Below, in pieces: positions 10,103-19,563 of a DNA stretch of 64,000 nt (its first letter is position 1; every line of letters begins with the position of its first letter). The stretch spans positions 1,302,001 through 1,366,000 of the forward strand of contig UFRQ01000003.1 of assembly GCA_900444965.1 (NCBI GenBank), given 5' to 3'. Made by a program: the position numbers and the translations under genes. This stretch comes from [Actinobacillus] rossii. Lineage in GTDB: Bacteria > Pseudomonadota > Gammaproteobacteria > Enterobacterales > Pasteurellaceae. Under the pieces are notes generated by a model. The model was not told where the DNA came from. It did not search any database and worked only from the letters and a program-made list of their open reading frames with translations.

Positions 10103-11074
10103 ATGTCAGAACAAATACAGTGGCAGCCGACGGCAAGTATTGAGAATTTATTAAAACGCGCCAAAATAATGCGTGAAATTCGCCAATTTTTTAGCGATCG
10201 CGGTGTATTAGAAGTTGAAACTCCGGTGTTAAGTGAATTTGGTGTTACCGATTTACATTTATCGACTTTTAATACAGAATTTATTGCCCCACAAGGAGAG
10301 CAATCGAAACGCCTTTGGTTGAATACTAGCCCTGAATATCATATGAAACGTTTACTCGCCGCGGGCGCAGGCGCTATTTTTCAAATTTGTCATGTTTTTC
10401 GTAACGAAGAAGCGGGGCGTCGTCATAACCCTGAATTTACTATGCTTGAGTGGTATCGACCGCACTTTGATATGTATCGTTTAATTAACGAAGTAGATGA
10501 TTTATTACAATCAATTTTAGATTGTGAACCAACAGAAACAATGAGTTATCAATTTGCGTTTCAAGAATATGTTGGCGTTGACCCACTTTCTATTGAGCGA
10601 ACTGAGTTAGTAAAAATTGCTCGAGAACATCATTTTATGTGTGAAGATCACGAAGAACGAGATACGTTGTTACAATTTTTATTTAGTGAAGTCGTGGAGC
10701 CTCGAATTGGTCAAGATCGACCTGTAGCAATTTATCATTTTCCTGCTAGCCAAGCCGCATTGGCTCAAATTAGTTCAGAAGATCATCGTGTCGCGGAACG
10801 TTTCGAGTTTTATTATAAAGGGCTAGAACTTGCAAATGGATTCCATGAATTAACGGATGCCAAGGAACAATTACGCCGTTTTGAACAGGATAACCGACAA
10901 CGTGAAAAATATGGCTTACCACCACATGACATCGATTATCGCTTACTGGCTGCATTGCAAGCAGGAATGCCAAATACTTCAGGTGTTGCCCTTGGTGTTG
11001 AACGCTTATTAATGATTGCGCTTGGTGCAAATTCTATTGAAGAAGTTATGGCATTTGGTATTAATAACGCTTAA
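10103..11074 (+). CDS. epmA: EpmA, elongation factor P (R)-beta-lysine ligase
   Basis: 323 residues. It is a lysyl-tRNA synthetase-like class II enzyme (GenX/PoxA/YjeA) lacking the anticodon-binding domain. It adenylates (R)-beta-lysine and transfers it to EF-P so ribosomes pass polyproline stretches. Class II motifs are present: the motif 1 region [20 protein letters not shown], motif 2 [21 protein letters not shown] near residue 110 and motif 3 [15 protein letters not shown] near residue 293. The frdABCD-epmA divergent arrangement matches E. coli. epmB and efp are not in the window. Confidence 0.96.
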   Translation: MSEQIQWQPTASIENLLKRAKIMREIRQFFSDRGVLEVETPVLSEFGVTDLHLSTFNTEFIAPQGEQSKRLWLNTSPEYHMKRLLAAGAGAIFQICHVFRNEEAGRRHNPEFTMLEWYRPHFDMYRLINEVDDLLQSILDCEPTETMSYQFAFQEYVGVDPLSIERTELVKIAREHHFMCEDHEERDTLLQFLFSEVVEPRIGQDRPVAIYHFPASQAALAQISSEDHRVAERFEFYYKGLELANGFHELTDAKEQLRRFEQDNRQREKYGLPPHDIDYRLLAALQAGMPNTSGVALGVERLLMIALGANSIEEVMAFGINNA

Positions 11075-11085
11075 AGTGCGGTCAA

Positions 11086-11122
11086 AAAAAGGCGCGTTTA
11101 AAATGAGTTAAACGCGCTTTTT
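11086..11122. terminator. Bidirectional terminator between epmA and the phosphoesterase gene
   Basis: GCGCGTTTA and TAAACGCGC form a 9 bp stem with an 8-9 base loop, flanked by A-rich and T-rich runs. It is preceded by a USS at 11073 just after epmA. Confidence 0.82.
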
Positions 11123-12214
11123 TTATTTTCCACTTACATCAATAATGAGTACTTCAGATTGCGATCCTAATCGTAATGGAATTCCCCAAAAGCCATAGCC
11201 TGATGTCACAAAATAATGTCCATTACCAAGTTTTTGATAGCCATAAGCTAAATCATACATCAGCATTGTAAACAGATTAGCCGGGAATATTTGCCCTTTG
11301 TGTGTATGTCCTGAAACTTGTAAATCAATAGGTAATTGGCTATGTTTCATTACATCAGTCGGTCGATGATCCATTAAGAAAATAGGCAAATTGGTATCTA
11401 CAGTTTGAAGCAAGGTTTGGGTTTCGGGACGATTAATAGCCAGTTCATCATTTCGTCCAACAATAACAAATTGGTGATTGACGACAACACTTTCATCTTC
11501 CAATAATTGCAAACCTGCGCGACGAATTCCTTGTGCAACGCGTGTTTTATCGCCAAAAAAGTCGTGGTTGCCCAAGGTAGCATATACACCGAGTGGCGCT
11601 TTTAATTTTGCTAAATGAGGTTGCATTTTCTCTGCCAAATAGGCATTTACGTTATCGTCCATAATATCCCCAGGTAATAAAATCAAATCCACTTTTTCAC
11701 GGTTAAAAATTGCCTCGAGTTCATCAATTTGCTCTCCGCCAAATAATGCCCCTAAATGGAAATCGCTCGCCACACCAATGCGTAAAGCAGGTAATGGTTT
11801 GTTAAGCTGAATTTGATAATGCAATATCTTTGGTGTGTAGGCATTATAAATGCTCAAACCAAATAAACCTGCAAGAACAATAGGGTAGAACAGGCGCAAA
11901 GTGCGGTTAAATTTTGTTGAGTTTTGCCATTGTTTTCCAAGCTTGAAGAGAATAAAGCAACTTAAGCTTGCAAAACTGCTGTAGAGTAAAAATGCAAGAA
12001 TCCAAGCGCTTAGACGAAAATTAGGATAAATACGGAAAATGGTAAGTAAAATCACAGCGTTTGCAGCAATAAAGATAAATACTGAAAGTACAAAAAGTGA
12101 TTTTTTCCCTAATTGATTTTTAAATAACCAACGAAAAGTGCGGTCAAAAATAATTAAGAATAATTGCAAAAAAAGGACAACCACTGCAAAAATAATGTAA
12201 TAGCGAAGTTCCAT
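11123..12214 (-). CDS. Membrane-anchored calcineurin-like metallophosphoesterase
   Basis: 363 residues. The first 125 or so contain four hydrophobic helices (about 5-24, 40-60, 69-92 and 108-124). The rest is a metallophosphoesterase with ordered metal motifs: SDFHLG (Asp151, His153), GDIMDD (Asp183), GNHDFF (Asn216, His217), a His283 in MDHRP and SGHTHKGQ (His303, His305). This fits the YkuE/YaeI-like group that includes lipid A-precursor or pyrophosphate hydrolases, but the substrate cannot be told. Two USS lie inside the gene and encode DRTF and NRTL in the hydrophobic part. Confidence 0.85.
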   Translation of the reverse strand: MELRYYIIFAVVVLFLQLFLIIFDRTFRWLFKNQLGKKSLFVLSVFIFIAANAVILLTIFRIYPNFRLSAWILAFLLYSSFASLSCFILFKLGKQWQNSTKFNRTLRLFYPIVLAGLFGLSIYNAYTPKILHYQIQLNKPLPALRIGVASDFHLGALFGGEQIDELEAIFNREKVDLILLPGDIMDDNVNAYLAEKMQPHLAKLKAPLGVYATLGNHDFFGDKTRVAQGIRRAGLQLLEDESVVVNHQFVIVGRNDELAINRPETQTLLQTVDTNLPIFLMDHRPTDVMKHSQLPIDLQVSGHTHKGQIFPANLFTMLMYDLAYGYQKLGNGHYFVTSGYGFWGIPLRLGSQSEVLIIDVSGK

Positions 12215-12302
12215 AACTATGTGTTTTAGTAAAGTAAAATAACGGTGGGAGTATAGGGGAGTTTGTTGCAGTTCTCAAATTATTCTCTTTATAAGTGCAA
12301 AC

Positions 12303-12827
12303 TTAATTCATGGCATTTAAACCAATCGCCGCCATATAACAAGCGATTTTACATTCCCCGCAACCGTTGCATTTTTCTGTGTCGATGTCTAATTGCGCAG
12401 AAATCGCCTTTTGGGGGCAGGCTTGTTGGCAGCTTTGGCAAGGTTGTCCTTTTTTTTGAACGCAGTGAGCCGCAATTTCAGGGCGGAGGTGGGTGTCGGC
12501 TTTAAAGGCGAGATTGAGAACGTCTTTGGGACAGGCTTTGGTGCATAGCCCACAAAAATCACAGGCGAGATAATCAATCTCTAAAGTGGCTAAGCCGCCT
12601 TGTAAGCTAATCAGCCCATTTGGGCAAGCGGAAACACATTCTGCACAGCCGTTACAGACTGCGGTAAAAAGATGTTCAGAGCAGGCAAAGGGCGGCCGGG
12701 TTGCCGTCCGTTTTTGCTCTGTGGAAAGGGTTTTCTGCGAGCCACCCAACACGCCGCGAAATAAGCCACGGCGGGAAATGTGTTGGTGTGATAAATAAGC
12801 CTGATAATAGCGTTCGTCTTTCATCAT
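12303..12827 (-). CDS. NapF-like ferredoxin of the dms operon
   Basis: 174 residues. After an N-terminal ISRRGLFRG segment resembling that of NapF, there are Cys groups for up to four [4Fe-4S] clusters: CNGCAECVSACP, CDFCGLCTKACP, CQSCQQACP and CNGCGECKIAC. It is probably a cytoplasmic electron carrier or helper for maturation of the molybdoenzyme encoded upstream. Its start codon overlaps the dmsD stop as TAATG, so the two are translationally coupled. I recall a homologous gene at the end of the H. influenzae dms operon. The region looks richer in G+C than dmsA. The exact role is unproven. Confidence 0.85.
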   Translation of the reverse strand: MMKDERYYQAYLSHQHISRRGLFRGVLGGSQKTLSTEQKRTATRPPFACSEHLFTAVCNGCAECVSACPNGLISLQGGLATLEIDYLACDFCGLCTKACPKDVLNLAFKADTHLRPEIAAHCVQKKGQPCQSCQQACPQKAISAQLDIDTEKCNGCGECKIACYMAAIGLNAMN

Positions 12828-13432
12828 TAAAAATAGAGTTGCATTTTAGGAACGGTTAAAGCCAGCTCGGTTTTCCAGCGTTGCAAGGTTTGCTGTGCAA
12901 TCAAACTTAAGCCTTGATAGAACGGATAGTCTGCTTGTTCTGCTAAAAGTTGTAAATAACGCTCCGACCATGTGAGCAAATGTTGAGTGAAAAATTCCTT
13001 AAGTAATTCAGGCTTATTTTCCGCCAAATAAGCGGCAAGCATCAACATTAAGCCAAAATGATCTTCGGGTTCGTTCTCCTTTGAGCTAAAGGCAATTTGG
13101 TGTATTTTTAAGAAGGTGCGTAATTCCACTAACGAGTTGCCAAAAATCACTGCCTCAGGATCCAAATAAACCGAGCCCCAAGCAGGCGCAGGTAAACTGT
13201 TTGGACCGATGAAAAGGTATTGGTACGCCTCGTCCAGATCTTGTTGCAAGCCTTTTGCAATCAGTGTCTTAATTTCATCCGCTTGTATTAAATCGTGCCA
13301 TTCTTCAATCCAATTAGGCTGGCGGAAAAAGTTTAAAATCGGCTTAACCTCTTGAGCTTGTGGAGCGTAATAAAATGCAGCACCTAATAAACGTCCAAAG
13401 GTTGAAATTTCTTGTAATAATGTTTGCTCCAT
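12827..13432 (-). CDS. dmsD: DmsD/TorD-family molybdoenzyme chaperone
   Basis: 201 residues. This all-helical family binds the twin-arginine leader of DmsA and holds the apoenzyme until cofactor insertion and Tat export. The central block with YLFIGPNSLPAPAWGSVYLDPE near residue 70 and the later EPEDHFGLMLMLAAYLAENKP near residue 121 are the TorD/DmsD signatures (Y-FxGP and ExxDHI-like). It lies fourth in the operon, 131 bp after dmsC. That gap contains an inverted-repeat element, the only sizeable gap in an otherwise tight operon. Confidence 0.92.
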   Translation of the reverse strand: MEQTLLQEISTFGRLLGAAFYYAPQAQEVKPILNFFRQPNWIEEWHDLIQADEIKTLIAKGLQQDLDEAYQYLFIGPNSLPAPAWGSVYLDPEAVIFGNSLVELRTFLKIHQIAFSSKENEPEDHFGLMLMLAAYLAENKPELLKEFFTQHLLTWSERYLQLLAEQADYPFYQGLSLIAQQTLQRWKTELALTVPKMQLYF

Positions 13433-13475
13433 AAAATATCCTACCTAATAACAGATAAACCCCATACGAGCCATA

Positions 13476-13571
13476 CAGGGTATTATCGTAGGGACACACT
13501 GCGTGTGTCCGATATGTATCATGCGGTTACAATATACGGGCACGCACAGTGTGTCTACAATGATTACCCTG
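13476..13571. repeat. Imperfect inverted-repeat (REP/MITE-like) element between dmsC and dmsD
   Basis: The left arm at 13476-13511 begins CAGGGTATTATCGTAGGGAC. The right arm at 13537-13571 ends TACAATGATTACCCTG. Their outer 15 and inner 18 or so bases are largely complementary, with the inner arms containing ACACACTGCGTGTGTCC and GCACGCACAGTGTGTC. The left inner arm is also self-complementary. The right arm overlaps the dmsC stop codon at 13564-13566. It would form a long RNA hairpin in the middle of the dms transcript. No transposase is present. Confidence 0.6.
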
Positions 13572-14400
13572 CAACCGCCATACCTACGGTCATATGCAAG
13601 CCATAGAAAAGTAAGCGTCCGATCATCTCTGAGAATAAAACGGCTAAAGCAGCAAGGCTTAATAAGCTTGTTTTTGGTAATTTGCAGATCGTAATGGCGG
13701 CTAAGGCTAACAGGGTAAAGCGTAGTGCTTGCAGATTTGCAAAATCAGGCACTAAATCCACCGCTTGTTGTACCGAGCTGTGAATATGGCTAAGCCCGAA
13801 TGCTTGGTAAATCACCACAACTACGGCAAAGAATAAGCCGGCTAAGTAGATATAAGGCACAAAGCATAAGCGGTATTCTTTATACGGATTAACGTTTAAC
13901 AGCGCATAACCTAACGCCGAACCGCCGATAATCACGGTTAAGTAGAACTGCCACGACGTTAAGGCACTATTCCACGTTGGTACGGTGTTGATATGATAAA
14001 CGTTGTTCATCATATACATAAACACCAAGCCTAAAAGCGCGGTCAAAATTAACCAAATTTTTGCAAGCGCCCCAGGCATTTTGCCTAAAATGCTCAGTAA
14101 CCAATATACACCGGCAAAGGTAAAAAACACTGCACCGCTGGCGATTTCGTTACTTAACATTGAAGAGCCGACACGATTGAGGGAGTTAAATGCTCTAAAC
14201 GGCGAACCTAAGTGCAAAATCGAGCAGAAAAAGCCGATGCCAAGTAGAACGAGTAACAAAAACATCGCTTTATGTAAGTATTGCTTACTTTGCGCTGTGT
14301 TAGATTGGCACAACACCCAGCTAAACAGCAACCAAGCCCCCACGACCGATTGGGCTAAAACGGTAAAAATAATGAGTGGTAATTCATGTAATCCGTTCAT
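13564..14400 (-). CDS. dmsC: DmsC, DMSO reductase membrane anchor subunit
   Basis: 278 residues (E. coli 287) and eight hydrophobic helices, as expected of DmsC, which anchors DmsAB and oxidises menaquinol. The N-terminus MNGLHELPLIIFTVLAQSVVGAW carries the conserved HELPLVxFTVLxQ signature. A 1 bp gap separates it from dmsB. The last residues and stop codon fall inside the right arm of the inverted-repeat element, so the C-terminus may have been altered by that sequence. Confidence 0.95.
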   Translation of the reverse strand: MNGLHELPLIIFTVLAQSVVGAWLLFSWVLCQSNTAQSKQYLHKAMFLLLVLLGIGFFCSILHLGSPFRAFNSLNRVGSSMLSNEIASGAVFFTFAGVYWLLSILGKMPGALAKIWLILTALLGLVFMYMMNNVYHINTVPTWNSALTSWQFYLTVIIGGSALGYALLNVNPYKEYRLCFVPYIYLAGLFFAVVVVIYQAFGLSHIHSSVQQAVDLVPDFANLQALRFTLLALAAITICKLPKTSLLSLAALAVLFSEMIGRLLFYGLHMTVGMAVAG

Positions 14401-14401
14401 T

Positions 14402-15019
14402 TTACACCTCTCTCGGGTTAGCTAAAAAGCCCGTTGTGTCGCCACTTGGACGGCAATGTTTATTCGGTTTAATCACTAAATTTGGTTGAGTAATTTCTGC
14501 TGGCGGTAATGGTGCGATAGATGCCTGATTGCCGTATTTTTCACGCAATTCATCAATCGGTGCAAAATCCAACGCACGTAATGGACAAGCCTCTACACAA
14601 ATTGGTTTATGTCCTTCTTTAATACGAGAGTAGCAACCATCGCATTTGGTCATATGTCCTTTTTTAGCATCATATTGTGGCGCATCATACGGACACGCCA
14701 TATGGCAATAACGGCACCCGATACAAATTTCTTCGTTCACAATCACAAAGCCATCTTCATTTTTATGCATTGCCCCTGTCGGACAAACTTTGGTACAAGC
14801 AGGATCGGTACAATGGTTACACGAAATTGACAAATAATAAGCAAATACATCTTGGTTCCAGCAACCATCAGCTTGTTGAACCCAATCGCCACCTGCGTAT
14901 TCATAAATACGGCGGAAGTTTACATCAGTACCTAAATCTTTATAGTCTTTACAAGCCAATTCACAAGTTTTACAACCGGTACAACGCTCGGCGTCAAAAT
15001 AAAATCCATATTGTTTCAT
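14402..15019 (-). CDS. dmsB: DmsB, DMSO reductase iron-sulfur subunit
   Basis: 205 residues, the same length as E. coli DmsB. It is a 16-Cys ferredoxin-like subunit with four [4Fe-4S] clusters passing electrons from DmsC to the molybdenum site. Motifs are CTGCKTCELACKDYKD near residue 14, SCNHCTDPACTKVCPTGAM near 67, CIGCRYCHMACPYDAPQY near 99 and CDGCYSRIKEGHKPICVEACP near 126. It starts 10 bp after dmsA. It has no leader of its own and is expected to be co-exported with DmsA. Confidence 0.97.
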   Translation of the reverse strand: MKQYGFYFDAERCTGCKTCELACKDYKDLGTDVNFRRIYEYAGGDWVQQADGCWNQDVFAYYLSISCNHCTDPACTKVCPTGAMHKNEDGFVIVNEEICIGCRYCHMACPYDAPQYDAKKGHMTKCDGCYSRIKEGHKPICVEACPLRALDFAPIDELREKYGNQASIAPLPPAEITQPNLVIKPNKHCRPSGDTTGFLANPREV

Positions 15020-15029
15020 TATTTACCCC

Positions 15030-17462
15030 TTACGCTTTCTCGATTTGAACTAAGTTAGAATGTTGCGGATTGCCTTTTGCCAATGGAGAAGGACGCTGGG
15101 TTGTTAAAACATTAACACAACCAGCATGATCTACCCGATTAGCATCAGGGGCATGCCAAGCTCCTTCACTTAATGCGATTACACCAGGAATAATTCTTGG
15201 CGTTACTTTTGCATTTATTCTAACTTCCCCACGATCATTAAAAATACGGATAATATCGCCGTTTTTAATCTGTCTAGGTTCCGCATCAATTGGGTTAATC
15301 CAAACTTCTTGAGGATTAGCTTCTTTAATTACATCAACATTCCCGTAAGTTGAGTGTGTTCTTGCTTTATAATGGAACCCTGTTAGTTGTAATGGATATT
15401 TCTCCATTAATGGATCGCCATAATGTTCAAAGCTATCTACATGTATTGGAAGAGGATGGATAACTTCGTCAGCCTTTAATTTCCAAGTTTTAGCAATTTC
15501 AGCTAATCGAGAAGAATAAATCTCAATTTTCCCCGAAGGAGTACTTAACGGATTTTTTTCTGGATCTTGTCTAAAATCTTTATAAGCAACATAGAAACCA
15601 TTAGGGTCTAATTTTTTGAAAATTCCTTGTTTTCTAAATTCATCGAAAGTTGGTAGTTCTGGGATATTTTCCCGAGATTGTTCATAGATATGGCGTAGCC
15701 ATTCTTCCTGTGTTCTTCCTTCTGTAAATTTTTCTTTAACGCCTAATTTTTCAGCAAGCTCTGAAAGCATATCGTAAATATTTTTACACTCAAAAGATGG
15801 TTTAATAACTTGATCAGCAAAAATTACGTAATTCATATTAGCAATGTAAGCATCTAATGCAAAATCCATTTGCTCAGAAGCTGTACAATCAGGAAGTAAA
15901 ATATCACTATATTTTGCTGTTGAAGTCATGTGATTATCAATAGTAATAATGAGTTCACATTGTGTTTCATCTTGTAAAATATCATGTGTTTTATTGATAT
16001 CAGCATGCTGATTAATTAAACAGTTACTTGCATAGTTCCAAATAACTTTAATTGGTGCAGTTAATTTTTCTACGCCCCGAATACCGTCTGTTGTTGCAGT
16101 CATTTCATGGGCCCTGAAAATTGCATCAGTCCAAAGGAACATTGGGATGCTCGCTTTAACAGGGTTTTCTAATGTTGGCATTCGAACAAAAGGCATTGAA
16201 TATGCGCTTTCTCTTGCACCAGTGTTACCTCCATGAATCCCTACATTTCCCGTTAGAATTGGAAGCATAGCAATTGCTCGAGAGATAAGTTCACCATTAC
16301 TACGGCGTTGAGGTCCCCAACCTTGAGCAATAAATGCCGGTTTTGTTGTGCCAATCTCACGAGCGAGCTTAATAATTCGACTTGCAGGAATTCCAGTGAT
16401 TTTTGCTGCCCATTCAGGTGTTTTTGCAATACCATCTTCGTCTTGCCCTAAAATATAGGCTTTATAATGGCTGTTTTTGGGCGCACTGGCTGGTAGAGTT
16501 TTCTCATCGTAACCGACACAGTATTTATCCAAGAAGGCTTGATCAACTAAGTTTTCTGTGATCATGACATAAGCAAGGGCAGAGCAGAGCGCTGCATCTG
16601 TTCCCGGACGAATAGGAATCCACTCATCTTCACGACCGGCGCCTGTATCGGTATATCTAGGATCAATAATAATCATTTTGGCGCCAGATTTTGCTCTAGC
16701 TTGTTCTATGCAGTAAGTTAAACCGCCACCACTCATACGAGTTTCTGCAGGGTTATTTCCAAATAACACGACTAATTTTGTATTTTCAATATCAGCCATG
16801 CCATTACCTAAAGCCCAACCGCCTCCGTAAGTGTAATCTAAGGCAACAGCAATTTGTGCCGTACTGTAATCGCCATAATGGTTTAAGTATCCGCCAATAC
16901 AATTCATTAAACGAGCAAGCATTGTTGATGCAGGTGGCCAAGAGCGCGTCATTGTGCCACCTAATGTACCCGTACCATAATTTAAATAGATGCTCTCATT
17001 ACCGTATTTTTGGATATTCTTTTGTAATGATTGTGCAATTTCGGTAAGAGCTTCATCCCAAGAGATTCGTTTGAATTTCCCTTCACCACGTTTTCCAACA
17101 CGTTTCATTGGGTATTTTAAACGATCGGGGTTATAAACCCTTTTACGCATAGAACGCCCTCTTAAGCATGCTCTTACTTGGTGATCCACGTTATAAGTAT
17201 CATTTCCAGTATTATCTGTCTCAACGTAGATAATTTGATTATCTTTTACATGCATTCTTAATGGGCATCGGCTACCACAGTTTACAGTGCAAGCACTCCA
17301 AATAACTCTTTCTTCACTGTTTAAGGTGTTTGTAGAAGAGGAGGTATTTGCCATTGCATTAAAAGGTAATGCAATATCTGTTGCTAATGCGGCAACGCCT
17401 AAAGAAGAGCCCTTAAGAAAGCCTCTTCTAGAAAGGGAGAGTGAATTATTAGTATTTTCCAT
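15030..17462 (-). CDS. dmsA: DmsA, DMSO reductase molybdopterin catalytic subunit
   Basis: 810 residues. It reduces DMSO and related S/N-oxides as terminal acceptor in anaerobic respiration. The N-terminus has a twin-arginine leader, LSRRGFLKGSSLGVAALA, followed by a cluster motif CTVNCGSRCPLRMHVK near residue 57 and the bis-MGD domains with VVLFGNNPAETR and WGPQRRSNGE. The C-terminal cofactor-binding domain has LTGFHYKARTHSTYGN and ends with the typical QRPSPLAKGNPQHSNLVQIE. First gene of dmsABC-dmsD-napF. The gene reads more A+T-rich than the downstream genes and contains no uptake sequence. Confidence 0.97.
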   Translation of the reverse strand: MENTNNSLSLSRRGFLKGSSLGVAALATDIALPFNAMANTSSSTNTLNSEERVIWSACTVNCGSRCPLRMHVKDNQIIYVETDNTGNDTYNVDHQVRACLRGRSMRKRVYNPDRLKYPMKRVGKRGEGKFKRISWDEALTEIAQSLQKNIQKYGNESIYLNYGTGTLGGTMTRSWPPASTMLARLMNCIGGYLNHYGDYSTAQIAVALDYTYGGGWALGNGMADIENTKLVVLFGNNPAETRMSGGGLTYCIEQARAKSGAKMIIIDPRYTDTGAGREDEWIPIRPGTDAALCSALAYVMITENLVDQAFLDKYCVGYDEKTLPASAPKNSHYKAYILGQDEDGIAKTPEWAAKITGIPASRIIKLAREIGTTKPAFIAQGWGPQRRSNGELISRAIAMLPILTGNVGIHGGNTGARESAYSMPFVRMPTLENPVKASIPMFLWTDAIFRAHEMTATTDGIRGVEKLTAPIKVIWNYASNCLINQHADINKTHDILQDETQCELIITIDNHMTSTAKYSDILLPDCTASEQMDFALDAYIANMNYVIFADQVIKPSFECKNIYDMLSELAEKLGVKEKFTEGRTQEEWLRHIYEQSRENIPELPTFDEFRKQGIFKKLDPNGFYVAYKDFRQDPEKNPLSTPSGKIEIYSSRLAEIAKTWKLKADEVIHPLPIHVDSFEHYGDPLMEKYPLQLTGFHYKARTHSTYGNVDVIKEANPQEVWINPIDAEPRQIKNGDIIRIFNDRGEVRINAKVTPRIIPGVIALSEGAWHAPDANRVDHAGCVNVLTTQRPSPLAKGNPQHSNLVQIEKA

Positions 17463-17862
17463 AAATATTCCCTCATAGTGAATTAAGTCAGGAATATTTA
17501 ATCATTTTTAGTTAATTAATAGTAGTTGTAAAGGTAAAAATTAAATAAAAATTTGATTAAAATCAAAGTGTTATTGTATTGATAATTATTATTATGTGTA
17601 TTAGGCGAATAATCTTAGTTTGTTTTTTTTAATTAGAGCATAGTATTAATGATAGTAGCTTTTATGAGATAAGATATTAGTAAAATACTAAATCAAATCA
17701 TTCGAGAACGTAATGAATTGCATTGAAACAATTTCAATCGGGTATGACAAAGAGACTGTGATATGAATCACCGACTACTATTATTATGTGGTTTTATAGA
17801 AATATAAAACAAGATAACTAATTGATTATATTCAGGGTTTAATGTTTTATGAGTGTATGGAA
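17463..17862. other. Intergenic region upstream of dmsA
   Basis: 400 bp of strongly AT-rich DNA with no convincing gene. It holds the perfect FNR site (17553-17566) and a perfect palindrome TTAGTA-AAA-TACTAA at 17677-17691. The string TATTATTATGTG also occurs twice, near 17587 and 17779. No USS is present. Confidence 0.6.
17553..17566. promoter_or_regulatory. Perfect FNR site upstream of dmsA
   Basis: TTGAT-TAAA-ATCAA is an exact match to the FNR consensus, about 90 bp before the dmsA start. The spacing suits activation of a promoter reading into dmsA under oxygen limitation, as known for dms in enterics. Confidence 0.85.
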
Positions 17863-17936
17863 TGGAGGCGTGTCCCGGAGTCGAACCGAGCTACATGGAT
17901 TTGCAATCCAGTGCATAACCGCTTTGCTAACACGCC
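17863..17936 (-). tRNA. tRNA-Cys (GCA)
   Basis: 74 nt on the minus strand beginning GGCGTGTTAGC and ending ACACGCCTCCA with encoded CCA. The anticodon loop TTGCAAA gives GCA. Third gene of a Gly-Leu-Cys cluster comparable in content to E. coli glyW-cysT-leuZ. Confidence 0.96.
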
Positions 17937-18005
17937 ATTGAATGTTGCGTTTAGATACAAAAAAACACCTTTCGGTGCTATTCTTATTTAATACTTTGTA
18001 TTAAA

Positions 18006-18092
18006 TGGTGCCCGAGGCCAGACTTGAACTGGCACGCCCCGAAAGGCGAGGGATTTTAAATCCCTTGCGTCTACCGATTCCGCCACTCGGGC
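18006..18092 (-). tRNA. tRNA-Leu (UAA)
   Basis: 87 nt class II tRNA with a long variable arm (CTCGCC-TTTC-GGGGCG region) and encoded CCA. The anticodon loop TTTAAAA between GGGA and TCCC gives UAA. Middle gene of the tRNA cluster. Confidence 0.96.
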
Positions 18093-18106
18093 ACAACGCT
18101 TTAAAA

Positions 18107-18182
<76 letters not shown>

Positions 18183-18421
18183 ATTGTTTTCAGCTTGTCG
18201 CTGTCAACGGATGTGCATTCTACGGATTTTCATTTTTGTGTCAACAATAAATTTCAAAAAATCTAAGATTTCTTTTCGTTTGCTTATAAAAAAGGCAAAT
18301 TAGCGAAAAATAATGCAGAAATAAGCGAAATGATAGACGACTAAAAATCCACTTTAATCCAACCGCACTTTATGCCACAATGCTACATATATTTTTATAT
18401 ATGCAAACTTAGGTAAAAAGA

Positions 18422-19531
18422 ATGACACAAGAATATTCATTAGACACATTATTGGCTCAGGCAGGGAATCGCACGGATTCACGTACTGGCGCAGTATCAA
18501 CGCCAATTTTTCTTTCAACTGCTTATGGTCACCACGGTATTGGTGAAAGTACCGGTTTTGATTATACTCGTACTAAAAACCCAACCCGTGTTGTGCTAGA
18601 AGAGACTATGGCTAAATTAGATGGTGGTGATGCGGCATTTGCTTTTGCTTCAGGAATGGCGGCAATTCAAGTTTTAATGACATTATTTACTGCACCTGAT
18701 GAATGGATTGTATCGAGTGATGTGTATGGTGGCACTTATCGTTTACTAGATTTTTTATATAAAAATAATAATAGCATCAAACCTGTTTATGTAAATACTG
18801 CATCCGTTGAAGCCATTGAAGCGGCAATTACACCGAATACGAAAGCAATTTTTGTTGAAACTCCATCAAATCCTTTGATGCAAGAATGTGATGTGGCAGC
18901 GATTTCAAAAGTTGCGAAAAAACATAATTTATTGCTTATCGTGGATAATACTTTCTTAACACCCGTATTATTTAAACCAATGGAGCAGGGCGCAGATATT
19001 ACGATTTATAGCGCGACGAAATACATTGCCGGTCATAATGACGTATTGGCTGGTATTGTGGTTGCAAAAGGCAAAGAATTATGCGAGCGTTTGTTCTATA
19101 TTCAAAATGGCGCCGGTGCAGTATTGGCACCGTTTGATTCTTGGTTAACTATTCGTGGTTTAAAAACTCTTTCTTTACGTATGAAACGTCACCAAGAAAA
19201 TGCACGCGAAATAGCTCAATTCTTAAGTGAACAACCGCAAGTGAAAGATGTGCTTTACGCCAATAAAGGTGGGATGTTATCGTTCCGTTTGCAAGATGAA
19301 AACTGGGTCAATCCGTTCTTAAAAGCCATTAAGTTGATTACTTTTGCAGAAAGTTTGGGCGGTACAGAAAGTTTTATTACTTATCCGTCAACACAAACTC
19401 ATATGGATATCCCAGAAGCCGAGCGTATTGCTCGTGGTGTAACAAACGATCTTCTTCGTTTTTCAGTCGGATTAGAAGATGCAGAAGATATTAAAGCTGA
19501 TTTATTACAAGCGTTTGCTCAATTGAAATAA
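18422..19531 (+). CDS. metB: Cystathionine gamma-synthase (MetB-type PLP enzyme)
   Basis: 369 residues of the Cys/Met-metabolism PLP family. The pyridoxal lysine is Lys200 in IYSATKYIAGHND. FASGMAAIQ near residue 75 and ETPSNPLMQ near 146 are the phosphate- and substrate-binding blocks. It most probably condenses an O-acyl-homoserine with cysteine to cystathionine in methionine synthesis. Closely related lyases (MetC) share all of these motifs, so the exact reaction is less certain than the family. It begins at ATG 18422 after AGGTAAAAAGA and stands alone; an inverted USS pair follows. Confidence 0.87.
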   Translation: MTQEYSLDTLLAQAGNRTDSRTGAVSTPIFLSTAYGHHGIGESTGFDYTRTKNPTRVVLEETMAKLDGGDAAFAFASGMAAIQVLMTLFTAPDEWIVSSDVYGGTYRLLDFLYKNNNSIKPVYVNTASVEAIEAAITPNTKAIFVETPSNPLMQECDVAAISKVAKKHNLLLIVDNTFLTPVLFKPMEQGADITIYSATKYIAGHNDVLAGIVVAKGKELCERLFYIQNGAGAVLAPFDSWLTIRGLKTLSLRMKRHQENAREIAQFLSEQPQVKDVLYANKGGMLSFRLQDENWVNPFLKAIKLITFAESLGGTESFITYPSTQTHMDIPEAERIARGVTNDLLRFSVGLEDAEDIKADLLQAFAQLK

Positions 19532-19563
19532 GGTTTTGCAAATCACAATGATAAATTGACCTA

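Noticed and set aside
18335..18342. AGACGACT resembling a MetJ met box upstream of metB
   Set aside because: Only one box with one mismatch to AGACGTCT, and no adjacent tandem box as MetJ normally needs; insufficient evidence.
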